From assembly GCF_014395975.1 (NCBI RefSeq), contig NZ_CP060714.1, positions 4,940,001 to 5,004,000 on the forward strand: a stretch of DNA of 64,000 bases. Direction: 5' to 3'. Below the pieces are notes generated by a model, which had not been told where the DNA came from, searched no databases, and saw nothing but the letters and a program-made list of their open reading frames with translations. Every line of letters starts with the position of its first letter. Within the stretch, counting starts at the first letter, position 1. Origin of the DNA: Diaphorobacter ruginosibacter (GTDB lineage Bacteria > Pseudomonadota > Gammaproteobacteria > Burkholderiales > Burkholderiaceae_C). A program made the translations under genes and the position numbers. Below, piece after piece: positions 1-19,890 of the stretch.

Positions 1-2346
<2,346 letters not shown>

Positions 2347-2482
2347 TATAACTTTGATATGTTCAAAGACTTGTAGTTATGCCAAGTACGCAATCAAATT
2401 AACCTCAATACGATTGAGCTGATTGAAGACTCTATGAATTCGCAACGCAGTTCACCAAATGAACTGCCAAGCACCCAGTTAT

Positions 2483-2595
2483 GCCTGATGACCATAGCAA
2501 GTTGGTCCCACTCCTTCCCATCCCGAACAGGACAGTGAAACGACTTTGCGCCGATGATAGTGCGGGTTCCCGTGTGAAAGTAGGTCATCGTCAGG
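2483..2595 (+). rRNA. rrf: 5S ribosomal RNA
   Basis: The terminal helix is visible as gcctgatgacc at the 5' end and ggtcatcgtcaggc at the 3' end. The internal conserved segment cccatcccgaacaggacagt is present. The length, about 113 nt, is normal. It is the last gene of the rRNA operon. Confidence 0.97.
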
Positions 2596-2611
2596 CTCTT
2601 ACAGCCCAAAC

Positions 2612-2645
2612 CGCCCTCCACTCGACAGAGTCGGAGGGCGTTTTG
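2612..2645 (+). terminator. rho-independent terminator of the rRNA operon
   Basis: An 8-bp perfect stem, cgccctcc / ggagggcg, with a 13-base loop is followed by tttt. It lies 17 bases after the 5S gene. Confidence 0.85.
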
Positions 2646-2855
2646 CTTTGGGGGCGCCACAATCGCACAGCACTCCATTGCAGGGGCATGAAAAGGGCTC
2701 CCTCTGCCCTGTAGAACATCTCCTCACCTGGCCACACCGCAGAGGCCGGGACTGACCGCAGGCACCTGACCTCCAGGCAGATCAAGGCCGTTCTACACAG
2801 CACACCCGCAACAACACAGCATCTCACAAAGCAAGGTCCCATAGAAACCCGCAAT

Positions 2856-3440
2856 CTAGGTGCATACACCGCCATCAATAGCCCGAATTCTTCCGCCCGA
2901 AGAAATGCAGATGATGATCCCTTGAGCGCTATCGATCACATGGCTCGAGATCGTGAAACTCGCTCCGATGCCGTTGAGGGCACCCCAGCGGTTCACGGTC
3001 AGAACGGATGCATGGCTGCTGAAGTGCACCACGGTGCCACGGCCAGGCGTGAAGACCTGCAGCAACTCGTCGCTATCGTGGGTGATAGGGGCGCGCTCCT
3101 CGAAGGTTCCGTTGTTGTTGCGATCAAGGAAAACAATCCAGCCGCAACTCCAGTCGGAGGCAGCAATGCTGCTGCATGCCCCGTGGTCCAGGACGTTGTG
3201 CTTGCGGATCTTGATGTCCTCGCCCCTGCGTACCGCCTCGGAGCGCGCCAGGAGCAGGGCGCCCTTGAGTTCGGAAGCGCTTTGGTGAATGCGCAGGCGG
3301 CTGATCTGACTGCCGACCCCGGGTGTGGCAAGCGTGGCCAGGATGGCAAGCAGGGCGAGCACGCACAATAGCTCGACCAGGGTCAAGCCTCCGGCTGGTC
3401 TATGCCTGCTCGTGATGAGGCAGGGCGGGTCTTGGTGCAT
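2856..3440 (-). CDS. type II secretion / type IV pilus pseudopilin (GspH/FimT family)
   Basis: Minor pilin-like protein, 194 aa from the chosen start. A class III leader ends in Gly-Gly and is followed by LTLVEL and a hydrophobic helix. Glu at +5 after the predicted cleavage is present, so a prepilin peptidase should cut there; position +1 is Leu instead of the usual Phe. The rest matches the FimT/GspH layout: an N-terminal helix followed by a beta-rich globular domain ending with Cys near the C-terminus. The frame stays open upstream to another ATG at 3548, but that would give an unusually long leader of about 54 residues, so the inner ATG is preferred; neither start has a strong ribosome-binding site. 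It stands alone, convergent with the rRNA operon, with no other pilus gene nearby. The exact role (pilus assembly or secretion) cannot be told. Confidence 0.8.
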   Translation of the reverse strand: MHQDPPCLITSRHRPAGGLTLVELLCVLALLAILATLATPGVGSQISRLRIHQSASELKGALLLARSEAVRRGEDIKIRKHNVLDHGACSSIAASDWSCGWIVFLDRNNNGTFEERAPITHDSDELLQVFTPGRGTVVHFSSHASVLTVNRWGALNGIGASFTISSHVIDSAQGIIICISSGGRIRAIDGGVCT

Positions 3441-3689
3441 CCGTGTGACTGCTTCTGTGAGTGAGAAATCGCAGTTGTCGCAGAAAGCCAGGCGGCGGGG
3501 TTGATGCAGGTGGACAAGTCTCCGATCCACTGGAGGGTGCGCATTCATGAGTGCTGCTGAACAGCCTTGGGAAAAGCAAAAATTAGTGCTCGTTTTGCCA
3601 AAAGGGCATTCATTCGCAGGCTACAATGCGAGTCGCAGTAAGGCTGGTTCGACGAAACGGCAGGCAACTAAAAAATTTTTAGGGGTTTG

Positions 3690-3719
3690 TTGGTAGAGTT
3701 AAAAAAAATCCGCTATAAT
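3690..3719 (+). promoter_or_regulatory. sigma-70-like promoter of the tRNA-tuf cluster
   Basis: A perfect -10 box TATAAT (3714-3719) sits 12 bases before tRNA-Tyr. A -35-like TTGGTA (3690-3695) lies 18 bases upstream of it. The A/T-rich tract before the -10 and the stable-RNA context fit a strong promoter. This is inferred from sequence alone. Confidence 0.65.
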
Positions 3720-3731
3720 TGCAAGTTCTCC

Positions 3732-3817
3732 GGAGGGGTGCCCGAGTGGCTAAAGGGGGCAGACTGTAAATCTGTTGGCTTACGCCTACACTGGTTCGAA
3801 TCCAGTCCCCTCCACCA
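3732..3817 (+). tRNA. tRNA-Tyr (GTA)
   Basis: The acceptor stem ggagggg / cccctcc is perfect, with discriminator A and encoded CCA. The anticodon loop contains ctgtaaat, giving anticodon GTA. A long variable arm makes the gene 86 nt, as expected for bacterial tRNA-Tyr. It is the first gene of the tRNA-tuf cluster. Confidence 0.98.
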
Positions 3818-3868
3818 AATTTGAGAGTCGAGGTCCTCGTTGGGGTGCGACGCTGGTTGAGAAGCCAA

Positions 3869-3942
3869 GCGGGAGTAGTTCAATGGTAGAACCTTAGCCT
3901 TCCAAGCTAATGACGCGGGTTCGATTCCCGTCTCCCGCTCCA
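3869..3942 (+). tRNA. tRNA-Gly (TCC)
   Basis: The acceptor stem gcgggag / ctcccgc is perfect, with encoded CCA. The anticodon TCC sits in the loop cttccaa. It is the second tRNA of the cluster. Confidence 0.98.
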
Positions 3943-3984
3943 TGTTGGTTTGGAGAATGTTTGAGCGCAATGCGCTGTGAAGTT

Positions 3985-4059
<75 letters not shown>

Positions 4060-4125
4060 CAAGTTTCAGGTGCGTCCGTTCGGGTAGCGCCTTTATTTTT
4101 GGGTGTAAGTTTTCGGAGTCAAGAA

Positions 4126-5316
<1,191 letters not shown>

Positions 5317-5329
5317 TTCGTGAGATCGT

Positions 5330-5405
5330 AGGGGTATAGCTCAATTGGCAGAGCGTCGGTCTCCAAAACCGAAGGTTGTAGGTTCGATTCCTACTGCCCC
5401 TGCCA
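5330..5405 (+). tRNA. tRNA-Trp (CCA)
   Basis: The acceptor stem aggggta / tgcccct pairs with one G-T, with discriminator G and encoded CCA. The anticodon CCA sits in the loop ctccaaaa. It lies between tuf and secE, only 13 bases after the tuf stop codon. Confidence 0.98.
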
Positions 5406-5424
5406 CCTAAGGGTGGTGAACAAC

Positions 5425-5449
5425 AAGCCCGCCAAGCCTTGGCGGGCTT
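5425..5449 (+). other. stable hairpin between tRNA-Trp and secE
   Basis: A perfect 11-bp stem, aagcccgccaa / ttggcgggctt, encloses a 3-base loop. It has no T tract downstream, so it could be a partial terminator, an RNA-processing end or a boundary between tRNA maturation and the secE-nusG message. Its position 19 bases after the tRNA CCA end fits a 3' processing or termination role. Confidence 0.6.
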
Positions 5450-5494
5450 CGGCGTCTTGTGCGACGCTGTGTTAAGTAAAGATTGCAGTCACAT

Positions 5495-5878
5495 ATGGCC
5501 ACTTCTCAGGTTGAAACCGTTAGTACTGGAGCTGACAAGGCGAAGCTCGCGTTTGTCGCTGTACTGGTGCTGGCGGCTATCGCGGGTTTTTATCTGCTTG
5601 CCAAGCAAGGCCCGGTCGTTCAGTGGGCTGTTCTCCTGGTGGGGTTGGTGGCTGCGGCTGTCGTATTCCTCGTGTCCGAGCCTGGCCGCCAGTTCGTGGC
5701 CTTTGCGCGTGACGCCTGGAGGGAAGTCAACAAGGTCGTCTGGCCTACGCGCAAGGAAACCCTGCAGATGACGGGCTATGTGTTCGCCTTCGTGGTGATC
5801 ATGGCTTTGTTCTTGTGGTTTACGGACAAAACCCTCGAGTGGGTTCTGTACGATCTGATTCTGGGCTGGAGGAAGTAA
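5495..5878 (+). CDS. secE: preprotein translocase subunit SecE
   Basis: SecE is the essential clamp of the SecYEG inner-membrane channel. The 127-aa product has three hydrophobic segments, the three-helix form seen in many proteobacteria. Before the last helix it carries the conserved amphipathic stretch REVNKVVWPTRKET that contacts SecY. An ATG four codons upstream (5483) is possible, but MATSQVE is the more natural start. The nusG start follows 3 bases after the stop, so the two are co-transcribed, as in most bacteria. Confidence 0.97.
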   Translation: MATSQVETVSTGADKAKLAFVAVLVLAAIAGFYLLAKQGPVVQWAVLLVGLVAAAVVFLVSEPGRQFVAFARDAWREVNKVVWPTRKETLQMTGYVFAFVVIMALFLWFTDKTLEWVLYDLILGWRK

Positions 5879-5881
5879 CCG

Positions 5882-6484
5882 ATGACTGATGACGCCATGG
5901 AAAATGCTGGCGCTGCATCCGCAGTTCCGGTCACTGTTTCTTCCGGTAATCCGGATCTGCGCTGGTATATCGTTCACGCCTACTCCGGCATGGAGAAGGC
6001 GGTCGAGCGCAACATTCTCGAGCGCATCGCGCGTGCGGGCATGCAGGACAAGTTTGGCCGCATTCTGGTTCCGACCGAAGAAGTGGTCGAGATGAAGAAT
6101 GGCCAGCGCAAGACGACCGAGCGTCGTCTGTTCCCGGGCTACGTGTTCGTCGAAATGGAAATGGAAGACGACACCTGGCACCTGGTCAAGCACACCAGCA
6201 AGGTCACGGGCTTTGTGGGTGGTGCCAAGAACCGTCCTGCGCCGATCTCTGAAGAAGAAGTTCAGAAGATCGTGAGCCAGATGGAGCAGGGCACGGACAA
6301 GCCGCGCCACAAGATCGAGTTCACTGTGGGTGAGCTGATCCGCGTGAAGGAAGGCCCGTTCACGGACTTCAACGGCACGGTGGAAGAAGTCAACTACGAA
6401 AAGAACCGCCTGCGCGTGTCGGTGATGATTTTCGGACGCTCCACTCCGGTCGAACTGGAATTCGGTCAGGTCGAGAAGACCTGA
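5882..6484 (+). CDS. nusG: transcription termination/antitermination factor NusG
   Basis: NusG binds RNA polymerase, couples it to ribosomes or Rho and suppresses pausing. The 200-aa product has the NGN domain (about residues 25-130: WYIVHAYSGMEKAVERN and FPGYVFVEMEM) and a C-terminal KOW domain (VKEGPFTDFNGTVEEVN). The first 20 or so residues are a variable extension. The ribosome-binding site ggagg overlaps the end of secE, which indicates translational coupling. The L11 operon follows after 127 bases. Confidence 0.98.
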   Translation: MTDDAMENAGAASAVPVTVSSGNPDLRWYIVHAYSGMEKAVERNILERIARAGMQDKFGRILVPTEEVVEMKNGQRKTTERRLFPGYVFVEMEMEDDTWHLVKHTSKVTGFVGGAKNRPAPISEEEVQKIVSQMEQGTDKPRHKIEFTVGELIRVKEGPFTDFNGTVEEVNYEKNRLRVSVMIFGRSTPVELEFGQVEKT

Positions 6485-6611
6485 TCTGTCAAAGATCAGC
6501 GCGTCGGTGCGCTACAGCTCAGCACCGGCATCGCTTTGTTTTCGAGCTGCAACCCCGGGGAGCGGGCCTTGCATTCCAAGGTTCGCGTTATGACCCGTAA
6601 GGAATCTAGCC

Positions 6612-7043
6612 ATGGCGAAAAAAATCGTCGGCTTTATCAAGCTGCAAGTTCCAGCTGGTAAGGCAAATCCATCTCCTCCAATTGGTCCGGCACTGGGTCA
6701 ACGTGGTCTGAACATCATGGAGTTCTGCAAGGCATTCAATGCGCAGACTCAAGGTGTCGAGCCAGGTCTGCCACTGCCTGTGGTGATCACGGCCTTTGCT
6801 GACAAGAGCTTCACGTTCATCATCAAGACGCCTCCAGCGACCGTGCTGATCAAGAAGGCCATCAAGCTGGACAAGGGTTCTTCGAACGCCCTGTCCACGA
6901 AGGTCGGCAAGATCACCCGCGCTCAGCTGGAAGAAATCGCCAAGACCAAGCTGAAGGACATGAACGCAGCCAGCGTTGACGCTGCTGTGCGCACTCTGGC
7001 AGGTTCGGCCCGCTCCATGGGCGTGACGGTGGAGGGACTGTAA
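6612..7043 (+). CDS. rplK: 50S ribosomal protein L11
   Basis: L11 binds 23S rRNA in the GTPase-associated centre. The 143-aa product has normal length. It begins MAKKIVGFIKLQVPAGKANP and carries the conserved proline-rich PSPPIGPALGQRGLNIMEFC segment and the C-terminal RNA-binding domain ending RSMGVTVEG. The next start, rplA, lies 2 bases after the stop codon, so the two genes form one unit. In other bacteria L1 represses this unit at the message level; no specific site was resolved here. Confidence 0.99.
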   Translation: MAKKIVGFIKLQVPAGKANPSPPIGPALGQRGLNIMEFCKAFNAQTQGVEPGLPLPVVITAFADKSFTFIIKTPPATVLIKKAIKLDKGSSNALSTKVGKITRAQLEEIAKTKLKDMNAASVDAAVRTLAGSARSMGVTVEGL

Positions 7044-7045
7044 TC

Positions 7046-7741
7046 ATGGCAAAGTTGACCAAGAAGCAAAAAGCATTGGCCGGCAAGGTCGACAGCACCA
7101 AGCTGTACGCATTCGCCGACGCTGTGGCTATCGTGAAGGAAGCCGCTACCGCCAAGTTCGACGAGTCCATCGACGTTGCCGTGCAACTCGGCGTGGACGC
7201 GAAGAAGTCGGACCAAGTGGTTCGTGGCGCTGTCGTGCTGCCTCACGGCACCGGCAAGACCACCCGCGTGGCTGTGTTCGCCCAAGGCGCCAAGGCTGAA
7301 GAAGCCAAGGCCGCCGGCGCCGACATCGTCGGCATGGACGATCTGGCTGCCCAAGTCAAGGCTGGCGACATGCCTTTCGACGTGGTGATCGCTGCTCCCG
7401 ACGCAATGCGCATCGTGGGTACCCTGGGTCAGATCCTGGGCCCGCGCGGCCTGATGCCTAACCCCAAGGTGGGCACGGTGACTCCTGATGTGGCCACGGC
7501 TGTGAAGAACGCCAAGGCTGGTCAGATCCAGTTCCGCGTCGACAAGGCCGGCATCATCCACGGCACGATCGGTCGTCGTTCGTTCGACAACGAGAAGCTG
7601 CAGGGTAACCTGGCTGCTCTGGTCGAAGCCCTGAACAAGGCCAAGCCAGCTACGAGCAAGGGCGTGTACCTGCGCAAGGTCGCTGTGTCCTCCACCATGG
7701 GCGTTGGCGTCCGCGTGGATACACAGACCATCGCAGCGTAA
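7046..7741 (+). CDS. rplA: 50S ribosomal protein L1
   Basis: L1 builds the mobile L1 stalk that helps release deacylated tRNA. The 231-aa product has family length. It contains the signature GPRGLMPNPKVGTVT and the pattern IQFRVDKAGIIHGTIG near the C-terminal part. It is translationally coupled to rplK, and the 246-base region after it carries the leader of rplJ-rplL. Confidence 0.99.
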   Translation: MAKLTKKQKALAGKVDSTKLYAFADAVAIVKEAATAKFDESIDVAVQLGVDAKKSDQVVRGAVVLPHGTGKTTRVAVFAQGAKAEEAKAAGADIVGMDDLAAQVKAGDMPFDVVIAAPDAMRIVGTLGQILGPRGLMPNPKVGTVTPDVATAVKNAKAGQIQFRVDKAGIIHGTIGRRSFDNEKLQGNLAALVEALNKAKPATSKGVYLRKVAVSSTMGVGVRVDTQTIAA

Positions 7742-7987
7742 TCGCTTCAAGAAATCTTCGGGTGCTCGCAAGAGTGCTCGATGTGGTGGGCTGGCACCGA
7801 TCCGTCGGTGTCAGGTCATCCAAGACCGTTGGTGTGCAGGCAGGCTGCACTTAAATCACGATGATGCCAACGCAGATGGCGATCCCGCTGCAGATGGAAC
7901 GAGAAATTTTTCCTCAACAGTTGGTCGCTGAAACCCAAGAGCGCGCACGGAGAACCTGTTCGAAGTGCGCATATGAAGGAGTAGACC
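7742..7987 (+). promoter_or_regulatory. rplJ leader region (expected L10(L12)4 autoregulatory site)
   Basis: This 246-base non-coding stretch lies between rplA and rplJ. In proteobacteria the equivalent region folds into the L10 leader, bound by the L10-L12 complex to repress translation of rplJ and rplL. The assignment is by position and length; I did not resolve the kink-turn. The end holds the ribosome-binding site aaggag (7976-7981), 6 bases before the TTG start of rplJ. Confidence 0.55.
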
Positions 7988-8494
7988 TTGAGTCTTAATC
8001 GCAGTGAGAAAGAAGCGGTCATCAATGAAGTGACCAGCCTCGCCGCAAAAGCTCAAACGCTGGTGTTCGCGGAATACCGTGGCATCACGGTCGCCGACAT
8101 GACCAAGCTGCGCGTTGAAGCCCGCAACCAAGGCGTCAGCCTGAGCGTTCTGAAGAACACTCTGGCACGTCGTGCGGTGGCTGGCGGCCAGTTTGACGTG
8201 GTGGCAGACCAGATGACCGGTCCGCTGATCTATGGCTTCTCCGAAGACGCTGTGGCCGCTGCCAAGGTGGTGGCCGATTTCGCGAAGACCAACGACAAGT
8301 TGGTGATTCGCGGTGGCGCTTTCGCAGGCAAGGCCCTGGACGTCAATGGCGTGAAGCAACTGGCAAGCATCCCTTCCAAGGAAGTGCTGCTGGCCCAACT
8401 GTGTGGCTTGCTCATGTCGCCTATCTCGCGTACAGCCGTTGTGCTGGGCGCTCTGGCGGCAAAGAAGGGCGAAGGCGAAGCTGCAGCTGCTTAA
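7988..8494 (+). CDS. rplJ: 50S ribosomal protein L10
   Basis: L10 anchors the L7/L12 stalk to the ribosome. The 168-aa product starts with a TTG codon, selected because aaggag lies 6 bases upstream and the product then begins MSLNRSEKEAVINEV, the usual betaproteobacterial form. Conserved features include the VFAEYRGITVADMTKLR segment and the C-terminal helix that binds L12 dimers. The weak TTG start fits a message under translational autoregulation by L10 itself. rplL follows after 52 bases. Confidence 0.98.
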   Translation: MSLNRSEKEAVINEVTSLAAKAQTLVFAEYRGITVADMTKLRVEARNQGVSLSVLKNTLARRAVAGGQFDVVADQMTGPLIYGFSEDAVAAAKVVADFAKTNDKLVIRGGAFAGKALDVNGVKQLASIPSKEVLLAQLCGLLMSPISRTAVVLGALAAKKGEGEAAAA

Positions 8495-8546
8495 ATTTGA
8501 AAAGCACGCAGTTATCCCCATATAAACCAATTGTTAGGAAATCAAA

Positions 8547-8924
8547 ATGGCATTCGATAAAGACGCATTCTTGACCGCTCTGGACAGCATGACGGTTATG
8601 GAACTCAATGACCTGGTGAAGGCCATTGAAGAGAAGTTCGGCGTGTCCGCCGCTGCTATGGCTGCTCCCGCTGCTGGCGGCGCTGCTGGTGGCGCTGCTG
8701 CTGCTGAAGAAAAGACTGAGTTCAACCTGGTTCTGCTCGAAGCAGGCGCCAACAAGGTTGGCGTGATCAAGGCCGTGCGTGAAATCACCGGTCTGGGCCT
8801 GAAGGAAGCCAAGGACATGGTCGACGGCGCTCCCAAGACCCTGAAGGAAGCCATGCCCAAGGCTGACGCTGAAGCCGCTGCCAAGAAGCTGGTTGAAGCC
8901 GGTGCCAAGGCTGAACTGAAGTAA
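8547..8924 (+). CDS. rplL: 50S ribosomal protein L7/L12
   Basis: This is the multi-copy stalk protein that recruits translational GTPases. The 125-aa product has an N-terminal dimerisation domain (ALDSMTVMELNDLVKAIEEK), an Ala/Gly-rich hinge (residues about 35-52) and a C-terminal domain with the factor-binding sequence GLGLKEAKDMVDGAPK. It shares the rplJ message and is followed by an attenuator-like hairpin before rpoB. Confidence 0.99.
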   Translation: MAFDKDAFLTALDSMTVMELNDLVKAIEEKFGVSAAAMAAPAAGGAAGGAAAAEEKTEFNLVLLEAGANKVGVIKAVREITGLGLKEAKDMVDGAPKTLKEAMPKADAEAAAKKLVEAGAKAELK

Positions 8925-8940
8925 TTCGCTCAGTTCTGAG

Positions 8941-8973
8941 GGCTGGAGGTTCCATTTGGGGCCTCCAGCCTTT
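8941..8973 (+). terminator. terminator/attenuator between rplL and rpoB
   Basis: A perfect 9-bp stem, ggctggagg / cctccagcc, with a 12-base loop is followed by only three T. The weak tail and the position match the partial terminator that lowers rpoBC expression relative to ribosomal proteins in other bacteria. Confidence 0.75.
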
Positions 8974-9286
8974 GGTGCTTCTAGCGCGCGGCAATGTCCG
9001 TCAGCTGGAAGACGCCTTGTCTGACGACCTCGATGGTCGTTTTGTCGTCAGATCGAGGTGGTAATTTCGGGCCATTGTGTCCAGAGCGCACCAGAAAGCG
9101 GTTCCTGTTCCGGCAACCATTTTCTAGTGCCTTCTGATTCATCCGACAGCAGAAGGTGCCTTGGTTCGGGCGATGTGCAACGCATCGCCGTCCGCCATGG
9201 TTGGTAGTGGCCAACCGCCAAGCCTACAAGCGTGCCTTGTAGGGCAGTCGTCGAAGACCAGTTTCATGTCTTTGCCTGGAGATCTC
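8974..9286 (+). other. non-coding rplL-rpoB spacer
   Basis: These 313 bases lie between the attenuator and the rpoB start. No convincing gene is seen; the rpoB frame is open back to 9161 but lacks the usual RpoB N-terminus there. The stretch ends with the rpoB ribosome-binding site ggag (9278-9281). In enterobacteria the equivalent spacer holds an RNase III site; I could not confirm one. Confidence 0.6.
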
Positions 9287-13411
<4,125 letters not shown>

Positions 13412-13433
13412 TTATTGAAAAGGGAAAGAGTCC

Positions 13434-17669
<4,236 letters not shown>

Positions 17670-17738
17670 TTCCGCAGCGCCTGGCGTCCATCGTGACCAC
17701 CGGGATTCATGCATGACCGCGTGAATCCTGGTTCGATC

Positions 17739-17793
17739 AACTCCCGCCCTGCTGTGCATGACCTGCACAAGCGGCGCGGGAGTTTCATTTTTT
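17739..17793 (+). terminator. rho-independent terminator after rpoC
   Basis: The outer 9-bp stem aactcccgc / gcgggagtt encloses an inner gtgca / tgcac stem and is followed by tcatttttt. It closes the rpoBC operon. Confidence 0.85.
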
Positions 17794-17878
17794 CAGGTGT
17801 GCGGCTTTCCGCATGCCGCTTTCGCAGGCGATACTGGATACTGCGAACTCTCATGTCTCACCAAACGGATCGCCACAT

Positions 17879-18433
17879 ATGTTCCTCACGGGCTGGCTCA
17901 TCGTTCTGGCAGTGCTGCTGTTCTGGGCTGTCGGCGCCTACAACCGGCTGATGCGCCTGCGCTCGTCGGCGATCCAGGCGTTTGGCGCGCTCGATGCCGA
18001 ACTGCTGCGCCGCACCGCGCTGCTTGCCGAATACGATGCCACGGTGACGGGGCCGCGCCTGCCGGAGGATGCGCAGATGCATGAGGCATTGAGGGCATCC
18101 GTCACCCAGTACGCTGCCTCGCTTGCCGTGATGCGTGCAAGGCCTCTGGATGCCAGCGCGGGCTCCGCGCTGGTGGCCGGCGGCAAGGTGCTCGATGCGG
18201 CCTGGCAGAAGCTGCTGGAGTCATCGCCCGAGCCCGCGCGTGAAGGCGAGGCCGTCGATGCCGTGCAGACCTTGAACTCGCTGATCCAGCGCAGCGAGCA
18301 GCAACGCTCGCAGATCGAAAACGCCACCGCGCAATTCAATGCCGCGGTGGACCATTACAACCAGGCCGTAGCCCAGTTTCCAGCCAACCTGCTGGCATGG
18401 GTCTTCGGCTTCAAGCAGGCGCAGACGCTTTGA
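17879..18433 (+). CDS. LemA family membrane protein
   Basis: The 184-aa protein has an N-terminal membrane helix (FLTGWLIVLAVLLFWAVGAY) followed by a long helical domain. It matches the LemA pattern: YNRLMRLRSSAIQAFGALDAEL at the start, a middle helix, and NAAVDHYNQAVAQFPANLLA with a Gly-Phe motif near the end. The start at 17879 was chosen over 17813 because it places the helix at the N-terminus. LemA proteins have no settled function; they are inner-membrane proteins facing outward with a helical bundle. The next gene, rsmB, begins 35 bases later in the same direction. Confidence 0.82.
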   Translation: MFLTGWLIVLAVLLFWAVGAYNRLMRLRSSAIQAFGALDAELLRRTALLAEYDATVTGPRLPEDAQMHEALRASVTQYAASLAVMRARPLDASAGSALVAGGKVLDAAWQKLLESSPEPAREGEAVDAVQTLNSLIQRSEQQRSQIENATAQFNAAVDHYNQAVAQFPANLLAWVFGFKQAQTL

Positions 18434-18468
18434 TCCGCGCTGCGCGCTCCTGATTGGCTTTCCGACCC

Positions 18469-19890
18469 ATGTCGACACCGGCAAACATCCCCACCGTCTC
18501 CAACAAGCGTGCGCCCACGCGCGGCCAAGGAGCCGCCGCATCGCAGCCGCAGCAGGGCCTGGCGCTGTGGAAGCAGCTCGACGCAACCGCGCAATGCCTG
18601 CAGGCGGTGCGCGGCGGCCAGTCGGCCACGGCCGTCCTGGAGCAGGTGGAGCGCAGCCTGCGCCCCGGCGTGCAGGCCCTTCTGTTCCAGGCGCTGCGCC
18701 AACTGGGCCGCGCGGTTGCGTTGCGCAAGGCGCTCGCTCCGCGCAACCCGCCGCCGCGCGTGGACAACCTGCTGTGCACCGCGTTGGCGCTGGCCTGGCA
18801 AGAGGAGGGCGCGCCCTATCCTCCCTTCACGCTGGTCAGCCAGGCCGTCGAGGCTGCGAAGAACAATCCCGCCATGCGCGGGCAGTCGGGCTTCATCAAT
18901 GCCTGCCTGCGCCGCTTTCTGCGCGAGCGCGATGCCCTGGTGGCATCCACGGACAAGGACCCGGTCGCCCAATGGAACCATCCGGAATGGTGGATTCGCC
19001 GGCTGCGGAAGGACTATCCCGACCACTGGCAGCAGATCCTGCAGGCCAACAATGCCCATGCACCGATGACGCTGCGCGTGAACCAGCAACATGGCACGGC
19101 GCAGGACTATCTGAAGCGCCTCGCCGATGAGGCTGAGCTGTCTGGCGTGTTGGTCGGCCCGGTCGGCATCGAGCTGTCGCAGCCTGCACCTGTCTCGCGT
19201 CTGCCGGGCTTCGAGGCGGGCGATGTGTCGGTGCAGGATGCCGCCGCGCAGATGGCGGCGCCATTGCTGCTCGAGGGCCTTGATACCGCGGCACCGCTGC
19301 AGATACTCGATGCCTGCGCGGCCCCTGGTGGCAAGACGGCACACCTGCTGGAGATGGCTGGGGCAGGCTCGCCCGTGCAGGTGACGGCGCTCGAGATGGA
19401 CGGCGTGCGCGCGCGCCGCATCGGCGAGACGCTGGAGCGCCTGCACCTGAAAGCCGGCGTGATCGTCTGCGACGCGGCCCAGGTCGAGGACTGGTGGGCC
19501 CAGGCCAACGGCAAGGCGCCTTTCGATGCGATCCTGCTGGACGCGCCGTGCAGCGCGTCCGGCATTGTGCGACGCCACCCCGACGTGCGCTGGCTGCGCC
19601 GCGAGAGCGACCTGTCGCAGCTGGCACGGCTGCAGGAGCGGCTGCTGAATGCGCTGTGGCCGCTGCTCAAGCCCGGCGGCAGGCTGCTGTACTGCACCTG
19701 CTCGGTCTTCCGCGAGGAGGGCGAGAATCAGGTCAAAGCGTTTCTCTCACGCAACAATCGCGCACAATTACTCACCTCGCCCGGGCATTTAATGCCCGGC
19801 CATTCCGCAGGGGGCGACAAGCTCGGCCAGAATGCAACAGGTGACCATGACGGCTTTTACTACGCACTTCTGCAAAAGCTGGCTGCGTGA
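18469..19890 (+). CDS. rsmB: 16S rRNA (cytosine-967-C5)-methyltransferase
   Basis: RsmB methylates C967 of 16S rRNA using S-adenosylmethionine. The 473-aa product has the N-terminal NusB-like RNA-binding domain (about residues 20-180) and the C-terminal methyltransferase fold with the SAM motif DACAAPGGKT. The catalytic cysteine lies in DAPCSASGIVRRHPD, and the second cysteine motif YCTCSVFREEGENQ is present. The start at MSTPANIP is preferred to one five codons earlier. The end overlaps the next gene by 44 bases. Confidence 0.96.
   Translation: MSTPANIPTVSNKRAPTRGQGAAASQPQQGLALWKQLDATAQCLQAVRGGQSATAVLEQVERSLRPGVQALLFQALRQLGRAVALRKALAPRNPPPRVDNLLCTALALAWQEEGAPYPPFTLVSQAVEAAKNNPAMRGQSGFINACLRRFLRERDALVASTDKDPVAQWNHPEWWIRRLRKDYPDHWQQILQANNAHAPMTLRVNQQHGTAQDYLKRLADEAELSGVLVGPVGIELSQPAPVSRLPGFEAGDVSVQDAAAQMAAPLLLEGLDTAAPLQILDACAAPGGKTAHLLEMAGAGSPVQVTALEMDGVRARRIGETLERLHLKAGVIVCDAAQVEDWWAQANGKAPFDAILLDAPCSASGIVRRHPDVRWLRRESDLSQLARLQERLLNALWPLLKPGGRLLYCTCSVFREEGENQVKAFLSRNNRAQLLTSPGHLMPGHSAGGDKLGQNATGDHDGFYYALLQKLAA

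Noticed and set aside
8974..9286. Extended N-terminus of RpoB from 9161
   Set aside because: The upstream codons do not resemble RpoB, and a good ribosome-binding site precedes 9287.
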